From the NCBI GenBank assembly GCA_014730055.1, contig WJIV01000237.1, forward strand, positions 1 through 9,002: 9,002 nt of DNA. The letters are read 5' to 3'. Made by a program: the position numbers and the translations under genes. The DNA comes from Candidatus Bathyarchaeota archaeon (GTDB taxonomy: Archaea > Thermoproteota > Bathyarchaeia > TCS64). The notes under the pieces are model-generated. The model searched no databases, was not told where the DNA came from, and saw nothing but the letters and a program-made list of their open reading frames with translations. Shown here in pieces: positions 1 through 6,814 of the stretch; the first letter of the stretch is position 1, and each line of letters opens with the position of its first letter.

Positions 1-881
1 CAGCTCCAACATTGCATCCTATCCTTCTGATAGTTTTCTCTAATATACGGCTCACCGAATTTTTCTATGTCTTCGTTGATATTCCAGTCGTATGTGTCAT
101 AATTCTTGATGGGAAGTGCCCCTGAACCGCCTTTATACATTCGCTCGACACTGCCGATAGTTCCCGTGAAATAGCTGACATCCTGGTACATATCCTGGGC
201 TACCTTCACTAGTCTCTGATTATCATGGACATCAAGCCTTGCATCTCCCTTGAACGCAATTATTGCCTTAAGTTTCTTGGATCCCATCACTGCACCGGGT
301 CCATTATGGCTCGCGCTGTGGCCATGATCCATAAATACCCCTGCCCATCGTACCTTCTTTTCGCCTGCTGGTCCTATGCTTATTACGCTTGCATCTCTTC
401 CTTTTACCCCATGTATGTTTCGAAGTGTATCGGTAACCTCGTAGGTATCCAATCCTTGTAGATTGGTTGCATCTGCTAACTCAGCTTTCCCCTCCTTAAG
501 TACCAAATACTTCCATTTGTCGGATGATCCTGTTATGAATACCCCATCATATCCGCTGAATTTCATGTAGGCTCCGAACAACCCGTTGGCCTGAACGCTG
601 GTGGCTCCCCCCGTAAGCGCTCCTTTCGTAACGATGCTGATTGTACCCGATCCCCCGATAATTGTTCCACCCAAGGGTCCACTGCATACGGAAATTATGT
701 TCTCAGGGTCATCGAACTCAATGTTGCGAGGGACATGATCGTAAAGAACCTTGGCACCAATCCCAGTGCCGCCAAGGTATTTCCTCATTATCTCCTCTTC
801 GTATTTTATATCTTCTAGAATGCCATCCGTCAAGTTTACCCAGAGGTACTTTCCAGCGTATCCTTTAACCTTAGAATCCAT
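1..881 (-). CDS. Aldehyde:ferredoxin oxidoreductase family protein (tungstoenzyme), N-terminal part
   Basis: Enzymes of this family oxidise aldehydes (or related substrates) to acids with ferredoxin, using a tungsten bis-pterin centre and one [4Fe-4S] cluster in the cytoplasm. The reading frame begins at ATG 881 and stays open to the window edge, giving 293 residues of an expected ~600. Seen: the family's N-terminal domain with GGTGIGAKVLYD (37-48), SGPLGGT (67-73), IVTKGALTGG (83-92), ANGLFGAYMKFSGYDG (98-113) and NGPGAVMGSKKLKAI (193-207). The frame ends CWS just before a partial codon beginning TG, so C291 is probably the first Cys of the cluster motif CxxCxxxC. Compared from memory with Pyrococcus furiosus AOR, two arginines near the pterin appear replaced (around T80 and H192), which suggests a divergent subfamily. 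A divergent moaD-like gene lies 84 bp away. A TATA-like box about 24 bases upstream of the ATG suggests a leaderless mRNA. Family certain; substrate unknown. Confidence 0.93.
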   Translation of the reverse strand, partial: MDSKVKGYAGKYLWVNLTDGILEDIKYEEEIMRKYLGGTGIGAKVLYDHVPRNIEFDDPENIISVCSGPLGGTIIGGSGTISIVTKGALTGGATSVQANGLFGAYMKFSGYDGVFITGSSDKWKYLVLKEGKAELADATNLQGLDTYEVTDTLRNIHGVKGRDASVISIGPAGEKKVRWAGVFMDHGHSASHNGPGAVMGSKKLKAIIAFKGDARLDVHDNQRLVKVAQDMYQDVSYFTGTIGSVERMYKGGSGALPIKNYDTYDWNINEDIEKFGEPYIRENYQKDRMQCWS

Positions 882-900
882 TAAACTCACATCATATTAC

Positions 901-907
901 AATTTAT
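901..907 (-). promoter_or_regulatory. TATA-like box for the AOR gene
   Basis: On the minus strand the sequence reads ATAAATT, centred about 23 bases before the ATG at 881. This is the usual archaeal TATA-to-start distance, so transcription would begin at or next to the start codon. No Shine-Dalgarno-like sequence lies between, which fits leaderless translation. Inferred from spacing and composition only. Confidence 0.45.
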
Positions 908-936
908 CACTGAAAAACCATTACTAAAGTATAACC

Positions 937-943
937 TATAATT
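937..943 (+). promoter_or_regulatory. TATA-like box for the moaD-like gene
   Basis: TATAATT is centred at 940, about 26 bases before the GTG codon at 966. That supports the GTG start and a leaderless transcript. It shares the 84-bp gap with the oppositely directed box at 901-907, so the two genes could be controlled together. Confidence 0.45.
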
Positions 944-965
944 CACCCTTCACAATCATTAACAT

Positions 966-1247
966 GTGAGAGTTAACGTAAAATACTTTGGACCAGTCTA
1001 TGAAGCAACTGGAGTACGTGAGGAGCAGATCGCTTTACCAGAAAAAACGACCATAGAAGAACTTTTGGTTCTACTTGATAAGCGATATGATAAACTTCAT
1101 AGTTACCTCTTTGATCAGAAAGGTGATTTGATTGATTACCTGTCGATATCGGTAAACGGAGTCTATATTACTAGTATGAAGAAATTTGATACGTTACTAA
1201 AAGATGGTGATTTGATTTTTCTTATGCCACCTATTGGTGGTGGATAG
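966..1247 (+). CDS. MoaD/ThiS-like ubiquitin-fold sulfur carrier
   Basis: MoaD-type proteins carry sulfur as a C-terminal thiocarboxylate and pass it to the pterin precursor during molybdo/tungstopterin synthesis; related archaeal proteins (SAMPs) can also be attached to other proteins. Seen: 93 residues, the expected beta-grasp pattern (VNVKYFGPVYEATG near the N-terminus; DYLSISVNGVYI at 57-68; DGDLIFLMPPIGGG at the end) and a C-terminal GGG tail in place of the usual GG. The GTG at 966 is chosen because the overlapping ATG at 964 runs straight into TGA, and a TATA-like box lies 26 bases upstream. The neighbouring AOR needs a pterin cofactor, so a role in tungstopterin synthesis is likely. 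A SAMP-like modifier or tRNA-thiolation carrier cannot be excluded. The stop lies only 3 bases from the stop of the convergent topoisomerase gene. Confidence 0.88.
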   Translation: MRVNVKYFGPVYEATGVREEQIALPEKTTIEELLVLLDKRYDKLHSYLFDQKGDLIDYLSISVNGVYITSMKKFDTLLKDGDLIFLMPPIGGG

Positions 1248-1250
1248 CCT

Positions 1251-3059
1251 TTATGCTTCCGCCGTCTGCTCTTGTTCTGGAGTCGGGTCTATCCAGCTGA
1301 ATTTTTTCTCTAGTGTCGTACTGTAAAAGTCGCGCCAGTCGTAATCTATCTTTTTACCCCAATCTAGGTATACTCTTGGATCGACGTAGCTCTTGAGACT
1401 GGTGTTAAGGTTATAGTCCCTTGTTAGTTCTCTTTCCTTTATGCGGAGGCTGTATTTCTCAATCATTTCCTTGTCTTTCTGTCGCCTGTTCTCCATGCCT
1501 TCTTTTAGCTTTACCATTCTCTCCCTATGCTTGGCCTTAGTGCTCCTGATCCTCTCTCTTCCGTTCTTTATGACCCGTTTTTTTGATTTTATCCTATTCT
1601 TGATTCCCTTAGTTGAACGGCCTTCCTCTTCCCTCTCCCTGAGCTCCTCTTTATACTCCTGCAGGATTATCATGTCATCCTTGAGTTTAGCCTCATAGCG
1701 TGCGATCCTCTCCCTGTACCTGTAGTCAGTGTCCTTGATCCGCTGCCTGTATCTCTTTATTCTCTCTCTAGCTTTTGCTTTTCTTTCCTTGATTCTCTCT
1801 TTTCTTTTTTGCAGGACTTCCTCCCAGTTCTTGGGTATTGTCCTCTTATGGTTACATGTTATTGCGGCCTCAAGGTTAGCTATAGTAGCCAGGTGTTTCT
1901 TATAATACTCTGGTGCCTCAGATGTACAATCTAGCTCATTCAGCTTTTTTTCTACAGCTTGAGTTGCGTAATATGTCCTGAAGACCTTTGCGGTTATTCC
2001 CTCCATTATCTCATCAAGAAACTCACTTACAACGCTGCTGTTGACCTCCTCAAAAAGGGTCTTATCACCATTTTCCTTTACAAATTCTTTAAGATTCTCC
2101 ATTACAAGGGGGTCCAGTTTAGCAGTTATATTGTGTCTGACGCTGTCTTTTCCTAAGAAGTCAAAGGTCACTTTGCCGTCTCCGTTGAATATAATATGTT
2201 CTGCTCTAAGTGTTGAGGCACCAACTGTGTCAGCTTCCTCTTCCTCATCCTTCTCATCCCCCACCCTAAACTTTAACTCGTCTATTAGGTAGCAGACTGT
2301 CGCGGTCTTCCTGCGTTTAATTTCCTCATGGGTCAGGTTTTCCCTGATGTGGTTCTTTACTTTCTTGATGTTTTTTCTCAGTTCGAGGGCCTTGTTGAAT
2401 TTTTCTTTTTCCTTACGCTGCTTTATTGGGCTACTGTCATGGGGCCAGACATATTTCATCTTTCCACTCAGCTTGTCTCTCCATCTGGCTATCCATATGC
2501 TTTCAGGGTCCCAGAGTATAGCAAGCCAATCTCCCGGTGGCCTGGGTGCATCAGGGCTGAGGTTTAGTTCTATGTCCTCATGCCTGGGACCTTCTTTCCA
2601 CCTTCCTCTTAACGGATGCTGTCCCCTGCCCATAAATATGCTACTGGGTTCAACCATGTAGTTGGCTATCTCACATTTCTCTCCGTCTATCCAGACGTAG
2701 CCATATGTCTCCTTGTTCTCTTCACGTTCTCGTTTGCGTTTCTCTCTTCTACGCTTCTTCTCCTCGCGGCTGAGGTTTTTCTTCATCTCCCGCTCTTCGA
2801 CTATCATCTGGTGAATGGCGCTGTAGTCTACGTCTCCAGGCTTTACTTTGAAGCCTAATAGCTCGCTGAGGTCCTCATGAAAGTTCTCAGCGAATACAGG
2901 GTCCTCTACGTAGGGTGTGCCGATCTTCTTGGCCCAGGCTACTGCCCTCTCTTCCTGCTCTGGCGTAAGTACATGGGTCTCCCCCTTTATCTTAACAGTG
3001 AGCCCCTTTCCTTCATATTTAGGGGGCACCATTACGCCATTGTGGTGCATTGATTCCAT
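1251..3059 (-). CDS. topIB: DNA topoisomerase IB (eukaryotic-type), long-linker form
   Basis: Relaxes positive and negative supercoils by making a transient single-strand break through a 3'-phosphotyrosine bond. The 602-residue protein aligns along the human enzyme core, starting at VPPKYE (11-16), without the long disordered N-terminal domain. Seen: a basic helix (about 98-118), MVEPSSIFMGRGQHP (135-149), FRVGDEKDEEEEADTVG (264-280), FDFLGKDS (299-306), TAKVFRTY (356-363), CNHKR (402-406) and SYVDPR (557-562). These supply all five catalytic residues: R265, K304, R361, H404 and Y558 (human R488, K532, R590, H632, Y723). The segment between H404 and Y558 is 154 residues against 91 in human, and is an Arg/Lys/Glu-rich coiled coil with repeated RERI-like units. 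In archaea this enzyme is known mainly from Thaumarchaeota and relatives. Start ATG 3059 has a GGTGA site 7 bases upstream, and an in-frame TAA just upstream rules out extension. Confidence 0.96.
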   Translation of the reverse strand: MESMHHNGVMVPPKYEGKGLTVKIKGETHVLTPEQEERAVAWAKKIGTPYVEDPVFAENFHEDLSELLGFKVKPGDVDYSAIHQMIVEEREMKKNLSREEKKRRREKRKREREENKETYGYVWIDGEKCEIANYMVEPSSIFMGRGQHPLRGRWKEGPRHEDIELNLSPDAPRPPGDWLAILWDPESIWIARWRDKLSGKMKYVWPHDSSPIKQRKEKEKFNKALELRKNIKKVKNHIRENLTHEEIKRRKTATVCYLIDELKFRVGDEKDEEEEADTVGASTLRAEHIIFNGDGKVTFDFLGKDSVRHNITAKLDPLVMENLKEFVKENGDKTLFEEVNSSVVSEFLDEIMEGITAKVFRTYYATQAVEKKLNELDCTSEAPEYYKKHLATIANLEAAITCNHKRTIPKNWEEVLQKRKERIKERKAKARERIKRYRQRIKDTDYRYRERIARYEAKLKDDMIILQEYKEELREREEEGRSTKGIKNRIKSKKRVIKNGRERIRSTKAKHRERMVKLKEGMENRRQKDKEMIEKYSLRIKERELTRDYNLNTSLKSYVDPRVYLDWGKKIDYDWRDFYSTTLEKKFSWIDPTPEQEQTAEA

Positions 3060-3066
3060 CCATTAT

Positions 3067-3071
3067 TCACC
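3067..3071 (-). promoter_or_regulatory. Shine-Dalgarno-like site for topoisomerase IB
   Basis: GGTGA on the minus strand ends 7 bases before ATG 3059 and matches the anti-SD end of archaeal 16S rRNA. It favours ATG 3059 over the in-frame ATG three codons later, and makes this gene an exception to the leaderless pattern around it. Confidence 0.5.
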
Positions 3072-3094
3072 GAGACAATCAGCATTAACAGCTG

Positions 3095-3105
3095 TATTTT
3101 TTAAA
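3095..3105 (-). promoter_or_regulatory. TATA-like box for topoisomerase IB
   Basis: The minus strand reads TTTAAAAAATA, centred about 41 bases before ATG 3059. Transcription about 25 bases downstream would give a leader of about 16 bases that contains the GGTGA site, so the two signals agree with each other. Confidence 0.4.
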
Positions 3106-3178
3106 GATTATCAAATTTGCTTAATCCGTGGGAAAATATAAACAATCCTCGTGCTGGTGTCGCTACTGTTGAAAAGCA

Positions 3179-3184
3179 TTAAAA
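3179..3184 (+). promoter_or_regulatory. TATA-like box for the 3211 gene
   Basis: TTAAAA lies 27-32 bases before ATG 3211, which fits a leaderless start at that ATG. A second AT-rich candidate, AAAATATAAAC near 3133-3143, is further away and would leave a leader of about 45 bases. Confidence 0.35.
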
Positions 3185-3210
3185 CCTGCGATTCCTTTAC
3201 GGTTTAGAAT

Positions 3211-4158
3211 ATGGGTGAAGGGTCTTCACGTAATGAACTCATAGGCGCACTCTCAGTCGTGATTCTCTTTGTTACTATTATGGCAGGCAGGGAGGCCGGT
3301 CATTTTTATGCGGAGTACCAGGAACTCAACAGGCTTAAGGTACTGCTGGAGGTATCGGAAGAGGAGTTAAGTCGATATTTCCTTGATAAGAGAAGTTCTA
3401 GCAACGACCTGAATATCGGCATGACCATAACATTACCTAGCGTTGAGAATGAAGCAGACATAGTAACTGAGACCCCTGACTATGTTAGAAGGTGGCTAAT
3501 ATCCGTTACCTTAAGCCCCGTCACCGTAAGGCAGCCCTCTGTATCAGATGTACAGATGGAATTGCTTGTTGAAGGTGAGACAATACATAACGAAACGTAT
3601 TCGTTTCCGAAGAGAAAAGTTTCCTATCTGGGCTACGTAGATAGAGAACTTAGTATCAGGATAGATGATTCGGATTTACTACAAGAGATGATTGACCAAG
3701 CCGCGAAGAAGTATGGTGGAGAAGTAAGAATTGAGCTCAGGGGTAAAGTTAAGGCTCATCTCTGGTTCCTGGATACTTGGCTTCCCTTTTCAACAACTAG
3801 ATATCCTTTCCTTGAGGCTCCTCATTTCTTGTACGAGGATTCGGAGTGGACCAGCTTGGAGGGTTTATCTTTAACCGAATCGACTGTTAACCAGACCATA
3901 TTCGTTAGGGTTAAGCTGAGTAACCCAACAAGGTTTCACACAATAACGGATAATATGACATGTACAGTTTATCGTGATGGTTTAGCTGAGCCAGTTGACA
4001 TAATTCTTAAAGAGATTCCTATCGCCCCATCAAATGAAGGGTACTACGTATTCTCCTTCACTCCTAAAAAAGAGGGAGAATACCGCTATATTCTTGAAAC
4101 TAGGGACCAGATTTTATCGGAAAAGGAAGATTCCAAAATACTGACAATTCAACCTTAA
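3211..4158 (+). CDS. Membrane-anchored protein of unknown function with beta-rich outer domains
   Basis: Function not recognised. The 315-residue protein has one N-terminal hydrophobic segment (about 11-27, LIGALSVVILFVTIMAG at 10-26) that is most likely an uncleaved signal anchor, followed by a short charged helix (31-58) and a large hydrophilic part predicted outside the cell. That part looks beta-rich in two blocks. Residues about 68-205 alternate strands in a way that faintly recalls LEA14/WHy-type domains. Residues about 222-315 look Ig-like (TIFVRVKLSNPT at 229-240; EGYYVFSFTPKKEGEYRYI at 276-294). Three N-glycosylation sequons (N127, N227, N248) fit an exposed location. It is divergent from topoisomerase IB and 51 bp upstream of the amidohydrolase on the same strand. 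The domain assignments are pattern impressions and weak; that it is a real gene is well supported by its length, promoter position and composition. Confidence 0.85.
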   Translation: MGEGSSRNELIGALSVVILFVTIMAGREAGHFYAEYQELNRLKVLLEVSEEELSRYFLDKRSSSNDLNIGMTITLPSVENEADIVTETPDYVRRWLISVTLSPVTVRQPSVSDVQMELLVEGETIHNETYSFPKRKVSYLGYVDRELSIRIDDSDLLQEMIDQAAKKYGGEVRIELRGKVKAHLWFLDTWLPFSTTRYPFLEAPHFLYEDSEWTSLEGLSLTESTVNQTIFVRVKLSNPTRFHTITDNMTCTVYRDGLAEPVDIILKEIPIAPSNEGYYVFSFTPKKEGEYRYILETRDQILSEKEDSKILTIQP

Positions 4159-4209
4159 AATGTCTATAGAATACCCTAATAGGCAGTTCCTCAATATTTC
4201 TCTGATTTC

Positions 4210-5823
4210 ATGAGCTTACCGGAAGACCTGTGTGCAGATCTTGTATTCGTAAACGGGAATGTTATCACAGTTGACGATGAAAACAGCCTGGCCGAGGCTG
4301 TCGCTATTAAGAGTGGAAGAATTCTACGTGTGGGAGGGAATGACCAAATTCTTGCGACTGCAGGAGAAACGACAAGAGTAGTTGACCTAAAAGGAAAAAC
4401 TCTTCTCCCTGGCTTGATAGACAGTCACATGCACCCCGGTGGTAGCTGGGGAGCCTACCTAATCAGAGGAGTATCCTGTGGCCCTGACTTCAACTCGGTT
4501 GACGAGATGCTTGAGACAATAAAGAAGAAAGTAGAACAGACCCCTCCCGGGATGTGGATCTTGGGATACAGAATGGATGACGTTAAGATGGGGCGATACC
4601 CGACCCTTGAAGAACTTGACAATGTTGCTCCTATGAACCCACTCTACATACAGAGGAGGGATGGACATAACGGCGTAGCCAACAGCCTAGCCCTCGAGAA
4701 AGCAGGTATCGATAATAAAACACAGGATCCACCACATGGTAAGATTGAGAGAGATGAAGAGGGAAACCCAACAGGTCTCCTGAGAGAGGCAGCGAAGGAC
4801 CTAGTGTATCATAAGATGCCTCCATACACCGAGGACGAGTTCTATAGGGGCCTGCAGGTAGTTTATCAGGAATGCATCAAGCTAGGTCTTACTAGCATAC
4901 ATGCCAGTATGGTCAGCCCCCCTGAGTTCAGAGCCATGCAGAGAATAAAAAGAGAAGGAAAACAGATGGTAAGGACCGCCGTTCATCTCAGCGGAAGAGA
5001 CAATGGCATGGTGGAGGGAGCTATAGCTACTGGAATACAGACTCCATTTGGGGATGACTGGTTAAAAATAACAGAGGCTGAATGGGTCTTCGATACAAGC
5101 ACTAGTGGTAGAACAGCCGCATATTACGAACCCTATGTAGGAGAACCTGACAACACCGGGATGCTTCTCTACGAACAAGAGGACATAGAAAGGAGAATTA
5201 TGGAAACTCACAAGGCAGGCATCAGGGTCGGCCTGGACGGAGTGGGGGACAGAGGCATAGATCGCTCACTTGATGCCATAGAGAAAGCACTACAAGAGAA
5301 ACCCTGGCCCGACCACAGACACAGGATAGAGCACTGCTGCTATGTTACCCCATCTATACAGGACAGGCTGCTTGAACTGAAGGTCATCGACGCCTCGGCA
5401 ACCGGGTTCTTACACGACCTTGGAGATGCCTATAAGGCTAACAGGGGAGAAGAGTCGATGAAGTATATGTGGCCACACAGGACCCTAATAGATAGAGGGA
5501 TACCCGCACCTGGTCATAGTGATGCATCAATTTGCACCCCCAATCCTTGGTACGGAATATATGGAATGGTTACAAGAAAGACCAGCAGTGGCGATACCCT
5601 CTATGCTCCGGAAGCTGTTAAACCGGTCGAGGCTATACGCGCTTACAGCATCGACGGAGCATATGCAGCATGGGAGGAAGACATCAAGGGCAGCATTGAG
5701 GTTGGAAAGCTTGCAGACCTCTTGGTAGTCAATAAGGATCCATTAACTATTGACCCTGAAGAGCTCAAGAGCATCGAGACGTTAATGACAATCATTGATG
5801 GAGAGATTGTTTATGAAAGATAA
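4210..5823 (+). CDS. Amidohydrolase, YtcJ-like (amidohydrolase family 3), with altered metal ligand
   Basis: A metal-dependent hydrolase of the amidohydrolase superfamily, probably cytoplasmic and acting on an amide, carbamate or cyclic imide bond; substrate unknown. Its 537 residues match the family's usual length. Seen: N-terminal beta-sandwich strands with KGKTLLPGLID (61-71); the metal motif HMH (H73, H75); RRDGHNGVANSLAL (149-162); K286 in DDWLKI; SGRTAAYYEPY (299-309); RIEH with H375; HSDAS with D438; and a C-terminal sandwich strand with GKLADLLVVNKDP (499-511). Members normally have a metal-binding His in a motif like VxxHAxGDxA; here residues 340-349 read VGLDGVGDRG, placing D343 at that site. 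ATG 4210 is kept because the protein starts directly before the expected DLVFVNGNVIT strand. It lies 51 bp after the membrane-protein gene on the same strand; cotranscription is possible but a separate TATA-like box near 4163-4173 could also serve it. A T7 tract follows the stop. Confidence 0.92.
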   Translation: MSLPEDLCADLVFVNGNVITVDDENSLAEAVAIKSGRILRVGGNDQILATAGETTRVVDLKGKTLLPGLIDSHMHPGGSWGAYLIRGVSCGPDFNSVDEMLETIKKKVEQTPPGMWILGYRMDDVKMGRYPTLEELDNVAPMNPLYIQRRDGHNGVANSLALEKAGIDNKTQDPPHGKIERDEEGNPTGLLREAAKDLVYHKMPPYTEDEFYRGLQVVYQECIKLGLTSIHASMVSPPEFRAMQRIKREGKQMVRTAVHLSGRDNGMVEGAIATGIQTPFGDDWLKITEAEWVFDTSTSGRTAAYYEPYVGEPDNTGMLLYEQEDIERRIMETHKAGIRVGLDGVGDRGIDRSLDAIEKALQEKPWPDHRHRIEHCCYVTPSIQDRLLELKVIDASATGFLHDLGDAYKANRGEESMKYMWPHRTLIDRGIPAPGHSDASICTPNPWYGIYGMVTRKTSSGDTLYAPEAVKPVEAIRAYSIDGAYAAWEEDIKGSIEVGKLADLLVVNKDPLTIDPEELKSIETLMTIIDGEIVYER

Positions 5824-5829
5824 TCCCTC

Positions 5830-5836
5830 TTTTTTT
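5830..5836 (+). terminator. T-tract terminator after the amidohydrolase gene
   Basis: Seven consecutive T residues begin 6 bases after the TAA stop. Archaeal transcription commonly ends at such U-rich tracts without needing a hairpin. It separates the amidohydrolase from the element at 5913-6008. Confidence 0.55.
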
Positions 5837-5912
5837 CATTGTATTTTGTAATTCTTTACTATAATTGACCCTCATAGATTAGTTAGCTATTATTGTCTAA
5901 TTATGGTAAGGG

Positions 5913-5919
5913 TTTAAAA
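5913..5919 (+). promoter_or_regulatory. TATA-like box upstream of an inverted-repeat element
   Basis: TTTAAAA is centred at 5916, about 25 bases before G5941, which is the second base of the inverted repeat at 5940-6008. No ORF on this strand begins within reach, so if it is a promoter its product is probably non-coding. Confidence 0.3.
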
Positions 5920-5939
5920 GGTGCCATATCCCTATGCCT

Positions 5940-6008
5940 TGAGTCTCTCTGTAAACATTGACAATTTTACGGATTGCCATTGTTTTTCCTTCCCTGCAGA
6001 GAGACTCA
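5940..6008 (+). ncRNA. Candidate structured small RNA or hairpin element
   Basis: TGAGTCTCTCTG (5940-5951) is repeated as its exact reverse complement at 5997-6008, giving a perfect 12-bp stem that extends by a G-U and an A-U pair. Inside it a second, imperfect stem can form: AACA (5954-5957) with TGTT (5981-5984), two pairs at 5959-5960/5978-5979, and CAAT (5962-5965) with ATTG (5973-5976), around a 7-base loop. A 10-base pyrimidine bulge (5985-5994) lies on one side. A TATA-like box sits at the right distance upstream. No C/D box motifs are visible; an ACA follows the stem directly but the two-sided pocket of an H/ACA RNA is not clear. It could instead be a transcription boundary between the two convergent genes, or a relic of a small inverted-repeat element. 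That the repeat exists is certain; the RNA call is inference. Confidence 0.3.
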
Positions 6009-6026
6009 CATCACAAGATTTTCGGA

Positions 6027-6686
6027 TTAAATATTTCCTTTTTTTTCTTCCATTTCCTCATCTATGGAAGCCCAGATCTGGTGCATAATCATCTCTTCCC
6101 TTCTCTTCTTCAGGATCTCATGCCAGTAAAGCTGGCTACTGGAGGTGAATAGAGCACCCATGACGCTCATCCCCGTTATGAAGTCACCCAGAGCCCTGAG
6201 ACTAGGAGTAACCGAGAAGAATGGATGAACAAGGTTAAAGGTGGTCATCACCACAGCAAAAGCAAGAACAACATTCAACAGGATCAGAATACCTGTTATC
6301 CAGAATCCCCAAAGGCTCATGTGATACTCTGTCACGTAAAGGAATATCATGACTGCTGAGACCAGAAGGTAACTCCAACCAAAAAAGCCCCAGGAGAAGT
6401 CATTAATTCTTAAAAGGTTTAGTAAAAGGAATAGAGCTTGTGTACCTGTATTCCATAATGCCAGATACCTGAAAGGATCATCACTATCTGTCCAGAAGTA
6501 AAGCCAACTAAAACAGACTACAGTAGGCATAAAAAGAAAGGATACGATTTTTAGAAAAATGTATACATAAGGGTTATTGATATTAAGATAGAACATGGCG
6601 AAATAACTGCTAATTAAGGAAATTGAGATTAAACCTAGGAAATTTCGAACCTTATGGTTAAACACAAAAATACTTGTTAGTGGCAC
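6027..6686 (-). CDS. Six-helix membrane protein of unknown function
   Basis: Function not recognised. The 219-residue protein is strongly hydrophobic, with about six membrane-spanning helices (roughly 16-33, 41-64, 73-92, 98-118, 127-150 and 168-186) and a charged C-terminal tail (about 192-219, with KKRREE and DEEMEEKK) that is probably cytoplasmic. No catalytic or transport signature is evident; a TxxGTQALF-like stretch in helix 3 and several Trp/Tyr residues at helix ends are the only notable patterns. GTG 6686 is chosen as start because the overlapping ATG (6688) reads into a stop after three codons, and a TATA-like box lies about 25 bases upstream, which fits a leaderless start. The gene stands alone, convergent with the amidohydrolase and divergent from the AT-rich block that follows. 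Confidence 0.75.
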   Translation of the reverse strand: MPLTSIFVFNHKVRNFLGLISISLISSYFAMFYLNINNPYVYIFLKIVSFLFMPTVVCFSWLYFWTDSDDPFRYLALWNTGTQALFLLLNLLRINDFSWGFFGWSYLLVSAVMIFLYVTEYHMSLWGFWITGILILLNVVLAFAVVMTTFNLVHPFFSVTPSLRALGDFITGMSVMGALFTSSSQLYWHEILKKRREEMIMHQIWASIDEEMEEKKGNI

Positions 6687-6707
6687 ATTTTATTCCTTTT
6701 CCATCAA

Positions 6708-6714
6708 GTTAAAA
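6708..6714 (-). promoter_or_regulatory. TATA-like box for the six-helix membrane protein
   Basis: The minus strand reads TTTTAAC, centred about 25 bases before GTG 6686. This supports the GTG start and a leaderless transcript. Confidence 0.35.
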
Positions 6715-6814
6715 CTTATTACAGCTTCCAAATGGAAAGAAGATTAAGTATAAAATATTCTTAATTTTTTCTGTTTGAGCTTTACAAATTCTGGAACAGA
6801 TGGAAATATCCTGA

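Noticed and set aside
225..868. Plus-strand reading frames of 68-78 codons in this part
   Set aside because: They lie opposite the AOR gene, whose frame translates into a well-conserved protein without interruption; the plus-strand products have no family resemblance.
1441..3141. Several plus-strand reading frames over the topoisomerase gene
   Set aside because: They are antisense shadows of a gene with all catalytic motifs; their hydrophobic, Ser/Phe/Leu-rich products are what antisense of a Lys/Arg/Glu-rich coding sequence produces.
5940..6010. H/ACA guide RNA
   Set aside because: An ACA follows the stem, but only one side has an internal bulge and no K-turn or K-loop is visible, so the two-strand guide pocket is lacking.
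6743..6770. ATTAAG/CTTAAT hairpin followed by T6, resembling an intrinsic terminator
   Set aside because: No plus-strand gene lies upstream for it to terminate, the stem is AT-only, and it overlaps a better TATA-like reading.
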